A stretch of DNA of 6,973 nucleotides, taken from the NCBI GenBank assembly GCA_001564205.1, contig LKMY01000085.1, forward strand, positions 1-6,973. The letters are read 5' to 3'. Source of the stretch: Nanohaloarchaea archaeon PL-Br10_U2g5. GTDB lineage: Archaea; Halobacteriota; Halobacteria; Halobacteriales; Haloferacaceae. How positions within the stretch are numbered: position 1 is the first letter of the stretch; every line of letters starts with the position of its first letter. Below, in pieces: positions 1-4,055 of this stretch. Below the pieces are notes generated by a model that saw only the letters and a list, made by a program, of their open reading frames with translations, had not been told where the DNA came from and did no database searches. Made by a program: the position numbers and the translations under genes.

Positions 1-310
1 CGGCGCCCTCGGGGAGATCGTCGTCGTCGATGTCACGGGTCGTCAACACGACGCTGGTCCGATCGGGGAGCGGCCCGCCGATCCGGTCGGCGATGCTCTC
101 GTACGTTGCCCGGCCGACGATCACGGGATGGCCGACGGTCAGGCGTTTGAAATGCGCGAGGTCGGCGGGGTAGTGCCACGGCATGCCGCCGTCGTCGCCG
201 ATGACCCGGTTCTCGGCGACTGCGGCGACGAGAACGATCACGGGGTCCGCACTCGCGGAGTCCGTGGTCGCGGTCCGCTCTTTGTCGCCGCCGTCCTCAC
301 CACCCCCCAT
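1..310 (-). CDS. folA: Dihydrofolate reductase, N-terminal part (cut by window edge)
   Basis: Reduces dihydrofolate to tetrahydrofolate with NADPH in the cytoplasm, restoring the cofactor that thymidylate synthase oxidises. The first 103 residues are visible; the C-terminal part lies beyond base 1. Residues 24-103 align by eye with the start of bacterial DHFR: the first strand [15 protein letters not shown], then [16 protein letters not shown] with the substrate-binding Asp (PAD), the Trp and the Phe at the expected places, then [13 protein letters not shown] and the [10 protein letters not shown] nucleotide-binding region. The first 23 residues ([11 protein letters not shown]...) are an acidic, Gly-rich extension before the normal DHFR start. 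An in-frame GTG at 239-241 (residue 24) would give a conventional N terminus. I prefer the ATG at 308-310 because it forms a TGATG junction with the thyA stop codon, which suggests translational coupling. The family call is firm; the start is less so. Confidence 0.92.
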   Translation of the reverse strand, partial: MGGGEDGGDKERTATTDSASADPVIVLVAAVAENRVIGDDGGMPWHYPADLAHFKRLTVGHPVIVGRATYESIADRIGGPLPDRTSVVLTTRDIDDDDLPEGA

Positions 311-312
311 CA
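308..312 (-). other. TGATG stop/start overlap joining thyA and folA
   Basis: Read on the minus strand, the TGA of thyA (312-310) shares its A with the ATG of folA (310-308). The two genes therefore overlap by one base and are almost certainly one transcript. Re-initiation by a terminating ribosome would tie DHFR output to ThyA output. The overlap is seen directly; the coupling is inferred. Confidence 0.8.
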
Positions 313-1338
313 CTCTGCGACCGCGAACGAGAGCCCGTCCGCGGAGTCGTAGTCGACGACCGTGATGTCGTCGTAGGTTAGCTCGTCGAGCGGCTTGTCG
401 GCGATTTCGATCCGAGGTCGATCTTTTGGCTCCCGCGAGAGCTGTTCGAGAAGTCCCGGGACGTGGTCATACCCGTCTTCGCCGCTGGCTTCGTCGGGGG
501 CCGTTCGCTCGACCCAGCTTTTGACATCGAGGTACTCCGCCGCGTTCTCGACGTTTTCGAGCCGTTCTTGAACGTATTTGAGATTCTTTGCATACCACTC
601 GCCGCGCTCGCCGCGGCCGCAGTAGACGTGTGCGTCGACGACCGTGTGGCCGAACTCGCCGACCTCGAAGCCGGTCCGCTGAGCGAGCGCGCCCGCGAGC
701 AGCGCGTACGCCGCGATGTTGAACGGAACGCCGAGTGCGATGTCGCCGGATCGCTGCGTGAGATGGAGGTTGAGCCGGCCGTTTTGGACGTTCACGACGA
801 ACGTGTAGTGACAGGGCGGGAGCGTCGAGACGGCCGCGTTTGCGGGATGCCACGCGTTCACCACCATGCGACGGGACCGCGGGTTCTCACGGAGGGTGTC
901 GAGCACGTACTGGATCTGATCGAAGGTCCGCCGCTCGGTCCCGTCCTGGCCCTCTTCGACAGTTATCCAGCGGTGAGCGTCGTCGGGCCACGTCTCGCCC
1001 GGAAGCGCGTCCGCCCCATTGGGAACGGGATACCTGCGCCAGAAGCGGCCGTACGCGGTGTCGAGGCGTCCCTCGTCGTCGGCCCACGCGTCCCAGATCT
1101 TCGTCTCCTCGCGGAGGTTCCGGACGTGTTCCTCGCCCGAGAGGTACCAGAGCACCTCGTGGATCAGCGAGTTCCACCGGTAGCCGTCCATCTTCTTCGT
1201 CGTGAGCAGCGGGAAGCCGTCCGCGAGGTCGACGGTGTACTGTCCGCTGAACGACGCGATCGTGTCGACGCCGGTCCGGTTCGGCTTGTACGTGCCCGTC
1301 GACAGGGTGTCGTCGACGAGATCGAGGTACTGTTGCAT
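310..1338 (-). CDS. thyA: Thymidylate synthase (ThyA type) with two insertions
   Basis: Converts dUMP to dTMP with methylene-tetrahydrofolate, giving dihydrofolate. The 342-aa protein follows the E. coli enzyme (264 aa) closely: [14 protein letters not shown] (phosphate-binding Arg21), [32 protein letters not shown] at 155-157, nucleophile Cys176 in [26 protein letters not shown] with Arg196, Asp199 and Asn207, then DAHVY (His237, Tyr239) and QLSREP. Asn207, rather than Asp, indicates dUMP and not dCMP as substrate. Two insertions account for the extra length: about 28 residues at 107-139, where some bacterial enzymes also carry a variable small domain, and about 50 residues between Tyr239 and QLSREP (about 240-298). 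The start is the first ATG of the frame. It is first gene of a two-gene operon with folA and divergent from phhB. Confidence 0.97.
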   Translation of the reverse strand: MQQYLDLVDDTLSTGTYKPNRTGVDTIASFSGQYTVDLADGFPLLTTKKMDGYRWNSLIHEVLWYLSGEEHVRNLREETKIWDAWADDEGRLDTAYGRFWRRYPVPNGADALPGETWPDDAHRWITVEEGQDGTERRTFDQIQYVLDTLRENPRSRRMVVNAWHPANAAVSTLPPCHYTFVVNVQNGRLNLHLTQRSGDIALGVPFNIAAYALLAGALAQRTGFEVGEFGHTVVDAHVYCGRGERGEWYAKNLKYVQERLENVENAAEYLDVKSWVERTAPDEASGEDGYDHVPGLLEQLSREPKDRPRIEIADKPLDELTYDDITVVDYDSADGLSFAVAE

Positions 1339-1369
1339 AGTGGTCTGTGCCGCCCCTGCTCGGAGTGAT

Positions 1370-1384
1370 CCGTCGGAGCGACGG
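1370..1384 (-). other. Small hairpin in the predicted thyA leader
   Basis: CCGTCG and CGACGG form a perfect 6-bp inverted repeat around a 3-nt loop. If transcription starts about 26 nt after the TATA-like box at 1410-1418, this hairpin would lie at the very 5' end of a leader of about 48 nt before the thyA ATG. It could protect or regulate the mRNA, or be a chance result of high GC. Confidence 0.35.
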
Positions 1385-1409
1385 GTCTATGGATTCAAAC
1401 GCAGGGCAG

Positions 1410-1418
1410 AAAATAAAG
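1410..1418 (-). promoter_or_regulatory. Candidate TATA box for thyA-folA
   Basis: On the minus strand the AT-rich run reads CTTTATTTT, the only such patch upstream of thyA. It lies about 75 nt before the ATG, so the transcript would have a leader of about 48 nt rather than being leaderless. It is flanked by CAGGGC (1402-1407) and GCCCTG (1430-1435), a perfect 6-bp inverted repeat that could be an operator. Confidence 0.45.
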
Positions 1419-1498
1419 ATGCGTCGTTCGCCCTGAGCGGAACGCGAGTCGTGAGCGGCCGACGCTCCGACGCCCGATGACATCCTCGCCCGCGGAAG

Positions 1499-1506
1499 GT
1501 ACAAAC
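1499..1506 (+). promoter_or_regulatory. Candidate TATA box for phhB
   Basis: GTACAAAC is centred about 27 nt before the phhB ATG at 1530, the spacing expected when a haloarchaeal transcript starts at or next to its start codon. The match to a TATA consensus is modest. No Shine-Dalgarno sequence precedes the ATG, which agrees with a leaderless message. Confidence 0.4.
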
Positions 1507-1529
1507 CGCTGGTCGCCTAATCATGAGGT

Positions 1530-1880
1530 ATGCCATCATCGCTCGCTGATGAGCCGGTCGAACCGTCTGAAAAGGGAGACGAACCGCTGACCGACGACGA
1601 ATACGCGACGTACCTCGACGAACTCGGGGACGAGTGGGAAGTCATCGACGACCATCACCTCGAAGCCACGTACGAGTTCGACGACTTCGCGACCGCACTC
1701 GCGTTCACGAACGACGTCGGCGAGCTCGCGGAAGAAGAGTGGCACCACCCGGACCTGCACCTCTCGTGGGGCGAGGTGGGCGTCGAGATGTGGAGCCACG
1801 ACATCGGCGGGCTCCACGAATCGGACTTCGTTATGGCTGCACGCATGGATCGGATATACGCCGAGTACGACGACACCTAA
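1530..1880 (+). CDS. phhB: Pterin-4a-carbinolamine dehydratase (PCD/DCoH family)
   Basis: This family dehydrates 4a-hydroxy-tetrahydrobiopterin to quinonoid dihydropterin, recycling the cofactor of aromatic amino acid hydroxylases; some prokaryotic members have been linked to molybdopterin metabolism instead. The 116-aa protein shows the family signature: [10 protein letters not shown] (residues 71-80) with the catalytic HHP at 72-74, Trp80, His90 in MWSHD, and Asp99-Phe100 near the C terminus. The core [13 protein letters not shown]...WEV begins near residue 20; the first 19 residues are an acidic lead-in. No membrane segment or signal is visible. It is divergent from thyA-folA, so three reduced-pterin enzymes sit together. 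No aromatic hydroxylase or molybdopterin gene is in the window, so its physiological pterin is unknown. A short overlapping reading frame begins at an ATG at 1523 (MRYAIIAR, stop at 1547-1549) and probably has no role. Confidence 0.93.
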   Translation: MPSSLADEPVEPSEKGDEPLTDDEYATYLDELGDEWEVIDDHHLEATYEFDDFATALAFTNDVGELAEEEWHHPDLHLSWGEVGVEMWSHDIGGLHESDFVMAARMDRIYAEYDDT

Positions 1881-1926
1881 TCGGAGCTCTGATCCCCCCA
1901 CCCACACCGCGCCGGCAACGAACGGG

Positions 1927-1933
1927 TTTAAAA
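1927..1933 (+). promoter_or_regulatory. TATA box of the EVE/PUA-like gene, inside a dyad
   Basis: TTTAAAA is centred 27 nt before the ATG at 1957, ideal for a leaderless haloarchaeal transcript. The box lies within GGGTTTAAAACCC (1924-1936), a near-perfect palindrome with one extra A. A repressor that recognises this dyad would block TBP, but the symmetry may only reflect the box itself plus flanking G and C runs. Confidence 0.65.
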
Positions 1934-1956
1934 CCCTCCCGGCGAAATAAAAGGCA

Positions 1957-2448
1957 ATGAGCGCGAACGTCTTCCTGGTCCCGATCGACCCGGAGAACTT
2001 CGATCGAACGGTCCGGTCCGCGGTCGACCTCACCGAGTACGACGACCGCCCGGAACCGCTCGCGGACCTCGACGAGGCTCGCCTGTGGGCTGTCGACGAC
2101 GACAGCGGCAACGGCTCGACCTTTGAGCGGATGGCAGAAGGGGACCTGTTGCTGTTCTACCACGACGGCGAGTACCTCGCGACCGCCCGCGTCGGAACGA
2201 CGTTCGAGGACGATGACCGTTGGGCCAGCAGCACGTTTTGGACCGCGTTCCCGACCACGCGCGTATACACGGTCACGGACTTCGCGGCCGTCTCCGCCCC
2301 GAAGCGAGCGGTCAACACGATCTTCGACTACTCCGCGTCGTACACCCCGGGATTCATGCGCGTCGCCGACAGCCGCGTCAACGCTGAACTCTCCACCATC
2401 GAGTCCGCGATCACCCACTACACGAAGCGGAACGCGGCTGACGCGTAG
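1957..2448 (+). CDS. Stand-alone EVE/PUA-like domain protein, possible modified-base reader
   Basis: This 163-aa acidic soluble protein has no signal or membrane segment. Its order of elements resembles EVE/PUA-like reader domains: an N-terminal strand ANVFLVPIDPENFDRTV, a central LWAVDDDSGNGSTFERMAEG, then GDLLLFYHDGEYLATARVG (residues 62-80) equivalent to the conserved GD-x-hhFY strand pair, followed by WASSTFW (89-95), TRVYTVTDF (101-109) and a helical tail with IFDYSASYTPGF. EVE and related domains bind modified bases in DNA or RNA, and in haloarchaea similar modules occur beside nucleases. No nuclease domain is attached here and none is adjacent, so if it reads modified bases it acts alone or with a partner elsewhere. 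The start is fixed by the TATA box 27 nt upstream. The fold is my inference from motif order; ligand and partner are unknown. It converges on the minus-strand gene ending at 2594. Confidence 0.72.
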   Translation: MSANVFLVPIDPENFDRTVRSAVDLTEYDDRPEPLADLDEARLWAVDDDSGNGSTFERMAEGDLLLFYHDGEYLATARVGTTFEDDDRWASSTFWTAFPTTRVYTVTDFAAVSAPKRAVNTIFDYSASYTPGFMRVADSRVNAELSTIESAITHYTKRNAADA

Positions 2449-2502
2449 TTCCTTCGACCGCCGTCGCTTCTAGCGAAAATTTCGAGTAGCCGCCGATACC
2501 GC

Positions 2503-2537
2503 AACAAAAGCGGTTGACAGTACGGTCGAAACCGCTT
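2503..2537 (-). terminator. Hairpin plus T-tract terminator between convergent genes
   Basis: AAGCGGTT (2508-2515) and AACCGCTT (2530-2537) form a perfect 8-bp stem; GAC and GTC inside the 14-nt loop can extend it after a 2-nt bulge. On the minus strand the stem is followed by TTTTGTTG, so it best suits the gene ending at 2594. It could also slow plus-strand transcription from the gene ending at 2448, though no T-run follows on that side. A second small palindrome, CGAAAATTTCG, lies at 2474-2484. Confidence 0.6.
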
Positions 2538-2593
2538 CGCCACGCTCCGGATCGCCGCAACGAGAAACACCGGCTGATCGGAGCGGTCGGCGG

Positions 2594-2905
2594 TCACGCC
2601 TGGGTATCACCGCTGCTGTCGGCGTCTGCGTCGATCGCGTGTTCCGCAACGCCGTAATACCCGGGCCCGTTCTCCGCCAGCGGCTCCGCGATCACCATCG
2701 CTTCGGCGTGCGTCATCACCCATGGGATCGCCCAGTCGATCAGGACCGCTTCGGTGTCCGGGTCGACCTCGGCGTCCGGGTCGAGCCCCTGTAGCAGCCG
2801 CGCGATCTCCGGGACGGTGTACATGAGATCCGGCTCGAACAGCTCCGCCGGCTCGTAGAAGTCACACGGGTACGTCGCGTCGAACGTCGACTTCGGTTCG
2901 GGCAT
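2594..2905 (-). CDS. Small acidic protein of unknown function
   Basis: I do not recognise a functional family. The 103-aa protein is soluble and acidic. It opens MPEPKSTFDATYPCDFYEP with a single Cys14, then YTVPEIARLLQGLDPDAEVD (residues 29-48), which may be a short helical region, then a hydrophobic, aromatic stretch LIDWAIPWVMTHAEAMVIAE (55-74) that looks like a buried helix rather than a membrane span, and a GPGYYGVAEH motif before an Asp-rich tail. The well-formed core suggests a conserved haloarchaeal protein rather than a chance frame. The frame stays open upstream to 3097, but residues before the ATG at 2903-2905 are low-complexity, Arg- and Ser-rich sequence that runs into the sod terminator. 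A TATA-like GTTTACG lies 27 nt upstream of this ATG. It follows sod on the same strand but probably has its own transcript. Confidence 0.8.
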   Translation of the reverse strand: MPEPKSTFDATYPCDFYEPAELFEPDLMYTVPEIARLLQGLDPDAEVDPDTEAVLIDWAIPWVMTHAEAMVIAEPLAENGPGYYGVAEHAIDADADSSGDTQA

Positions 2906-2928
2906 GGGCGGCGATACGGCCTCGGCTC

Positions 2929-2935
2929 CGTAAAC
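2929..2935 (-). promoter_or_regulatory. Candidate TATA box for the 103-aa gene
   Basis: On the minus strand GTTTACG is centred about 27 nt before the ATG at 2905. The spacing fits a leaderless transcript and the position decides the start codon. The match to consensus is only partial. Confidence 0.4.
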
Positions 2936-2993
2936 GCTGCTGATACGCAGGGAGACGCTCCGGTCACCGGCCGCTTCTCGCTCGCGGTGGTCC

Positions 2994-3033
2994 AAAGAAA
3001 ATTCGGGGTTCGACGCGCGCTTCGCGGCGCGTC
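2994..3033 (-). terminator. sod terminator: GC hairpin followed by T-rich tract
   Basis: On the minus strand, 8 nt after the sod stop codon, GACGCGC and GCGCGTC (3012-3018 and 3027-3033) form a perfect 7-bp stem with an 8-nt loop. After a short spacer comes AATTTTCTTT (2994-3003). A stem followed by a T-rich tract is a plausible end for the sod transcript and separates it from the 103-aa gene downstream. Confidence 0.6.
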
Positions 3034-3041
3034 CGACGGGG

Positions 3042-3641
3042 TTACTCGAACAGCTCGACGGCCTGGTCGTAGCGGCTCGACGGCTCCTCCCAGTCAACGA
3101 CCTCGAAGAAGTTGTCGACGAACTCGCCGCGGGCCGGACCGTAGTCGTGGTAGTAGGAGTGCTCCCAGACGTCCAGTGCTAAGACGGGGTGACCGCCCCA
3201 GATCGCTCCCTGGTCGTGCTTGTCGACCACGACGTTGCGGAGCCGGTTCGAGAACGTGTCGTACACGAGGAGCGCCCAGCCGCTTGCCGCGGAGGCAGCC
3301 GCCTCGAACTCGCCTTTCCAGGCGTCGTACGAGCCGAAGTCCTCCTCGATGCGGTCGGCGAGGGCTCCCTCGGGTGCGTCGCCACCCTCCGCAGACATGT
3401 TCTGCCAGAACAGGTCGTGAAGGATGTGACCCGAAGAGTTGTGGGTCACGCTGCGGAGCGCGCCGCCGGAGGAGGCGAAATCGTGGTCCTCGCGGTTGGC
3501 TTCGAGCGTCTCCTCAGCGGCGTTCCAGCCGTTCACATAGCTCTGATGATGGGTGTCGTGATGCCATTCGAGGACCTGCTCAGAGATGTGCGGTTCGAGC
3601 GCGTCGTAATCGTACGGAAGCGGATCGAGTTCGTAACTCAT
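3042..3641 (-). CDS. sod: Superoxide dismutase, Mn/Fe family
   Basis: Converts superoxide to oxygen and hydrogen peroxide in the cytoplasm. The 199-aa length is typical. The N-terminal helical domain has ELDPLPYDYDALEPHIS and EWHHDTHHQSYVNGWN with metal ligand His27, and GHILHDLFW with ligand His75. The C-terminal domain has GWALLVYD and the signature DVWEHSYY with ligands Asp157 and His161, so all four ligands are present. The stretch DKHDQG (140-145) covers the region that tunes Mn against Fe; characterised haloarchaeal enzymes use Mn, but the sequence alone does not prove the metal. The start is the ATG at 3639-3641, preceded by a strong Shine-Dalgarno sequence and matching the usual MSY opening. 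An in-frame upstream ATG at 3663-3665 would add MFEVGDTT and is unlikely because its codons overlap the promoter and ribosome-binding region. No signal peptide is visible. Confidence 0.97.
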   Translation of the reverse strand: MSYELDPLPYDYDALEPHISEQVLEWHHDTHHQSYVNGWNAAEETLEANREDHDFASSGGALRSVTHNSSGHILHDLFWQNMSAEGGDAPEGALADRIEEDFGSYDAWKGEFEAAASAASGWALLVYDTFSNRLRNVVVDKHDQGAIWGGHPVLALDVWEHSYYHDYGPARGEFVDNFFEVVDWEEPSSRYDQAVELFE

Positions 3642-3647
3642 TGTTGT

Positions 3648-3654
3648 ATCACCT
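3648..3654 (-). promoter_or_regulatory. Shine-Dalgarno site of sod
   Basis: AGGTGAT on the minus strand matches seven bases complementary to the archaeal 16S rRNA 3' end and lies 6 nt before the sod ATG. It fixes the start at 3641 and shows that sod has a leader, unlike several neighbours that look leaderless. Confidence 0.75.
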
Positions 3655-3680
3655 ACCTCGAACATATACCGGGAACCTGT

Positions 3681-3690
3681 TAAATATAAT
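3681..3690 (-). promoter_or_regulatory. TATA box of sod
   Basis: ATTATATTTA on the minus strand predicts a transcript start near 3660, giving a leader of about 19 nt that contains the Shine-Dalgarno site. A second AT-rich motif, TATATG (3663-3668), is spaced for a leaderless start at 3641 but would exclude that site from the mRNA, so I prefer the upstream box. Confidence 0.65.
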
Positions 3691-3805
3691 GCGTGTCGTG
3701 ATACCACACGTCACTGGACGTGAGTGTTACCGGAATCGAGAGCGACGGACGAGTGGATTCGTGGTTCAGGCCGTTTATCACTGGAGCTGCGGGACTGCTC
3801 TGCGA

Positions 3806-3837
3806 CTGTTGTGACAGAAACATGTAATCACAAACAG
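3806..3837. repeat. AT-rich imperfect inverted repeat upstream of sod
   Basis: CTGTTGTGA (3806-3814) and TCACAAACAG (3828-3837) pair as a 9-bp dyad with one extra A and a 13-nt centre containing ACATGT. It is unusually AT-rich for this window. It lies between the tRNA and sod, about 165 nt upstream of the sod ATG. It could be a regulator site, an RNA hairpin or a remnant; nothing else in the 238-nt gap 3708-3945 looks coding. Confidence 0.4.
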
Positions 3838-3895
3838 TTTCGTCCACTCACCGCGTTACGGCTCGCTCACCGCTCGCTCTCCGATCCACCTCTCC

Positions 3896-3915
3896 GCACG
3901 AAACTCGCACGAAAC
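3896..3915. repeat. Tandem GCACGAAAC repeat beside the tRNA hairpin
   Basis: GCACGAAAC occurs at 3896-3904 and again at 3907-3915, a period of 11 nt. On the minus strand it reads as two GTTTCGTGC units directly after the hairpin that follows the tRNA, so the TTT groups may help end tRNA transcription. Confidence 0.4.
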
Positions 3916-3942
3916 GCGTCCGGCGCAGTTCGCGCCGGACGC
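3916..3942 (-). terminator. Perfect 11-bp hairpin just after the tRNA-Ser gene
   Basis: GCGTCCGGCGC (3916-3926) and GCGCCGGACGC (3932-3942) are exact reverse complements separated by the 5-nt loop AGTTC. The hairpin begins 3 nt after the tRNA 3' end on the minus strand. It is the strongest hairpin I find in the window and could end the tRNA transcript or guide trimming of its 3' end. Only short T groups follow, so its role as a terminator is tentative. Confidence 0.5.
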
Positions 3943-3945
3943 TCA

Positions 3946-4029
3946 CGGTGGGACTGGGATTTGAACCCAGGAAGCCGTGAGGCTACCTGCTTTCAAGGCA
4001 GGCGCAATGGGCCGCTCTGCCATCCCACC
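3946..4029 (-). tRNA. tRNA-Ser (anticodon UGA)
   Basis: The 84-nt minus-strand gene folds cleanly. The acceptor stem GGTGGGA pairs with TCCCACC in all 7 positions, followed by discriminator G73 as usual for tRNA-Ser. U8 and G9 precede a D arm with GCA/TGC. The anticodon stem CCTGC/GCAGG encloses loop CTTGAAA, so the anticodon is TGA and it reads UCA serine codons. A long variable arm (AGCC/GGCT) marks a class II tRNA. The T arm is CTGGG-TTCAAAT-CCCAG. CCA is not encoded, and there is no intron. It begins 26 nt after the flippase stop codon on the same strand; a weak AT-rich patch near 4053-4058, inside the end of that gene, is spaced to be its promoter. Confidence 0.96.
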
Positions 4030-4055
4030 ACATCTCGATGCTCGGGAGCGTTCGA

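Noticed and set aside
310..1338. ThyA homologue as a dCMP/dUMP hydroxymethylase making modified DNA, with the nearby EVE-like protein as reader
   Set aside because: Asn207 in [10 protein letters not shown] is the residue of dUMP methylases; hydroxymethylases of cytosine carry Asp there. No other base-modification gene is present.
463..1368. 301-residue open frame on the plus strand, antisense to thyA
   Set aside because: It mirrors a conserved thyA gene in GC-rich DNA, is Val- and Arg-rich without recognisable motifs, and has no promoter; a frame shadow.
1523..1549. Eight-codon upstream reading frame overlapping the phhB start
   Set aside because: If the mRNA is leaderless the ATG at 1523 would not be in the transcript; nothing suggests it is translated.
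2906..3097. N-terminal extension of the 103-aa protein to 167 residues
   Set aside because: The added part reads through the sod terminator, is low-complexity and precedes a TATA-like box correctly spaced for the internal ATG.
2987..3814. 275-residue Arg-, Ser- and Pro-rich frame on the plus strand
   Set aside because: It lies antisense to sod and has the composition of an out-of-frame reading of haloarchaeal coding DNA.
3946..4029. tRNA-Ser gene as an occupied integration site
   Set aside because: No integrase and no second copy of the tRNA 3' end were seen in the window; the flanking genes look like ordinary chromosome.
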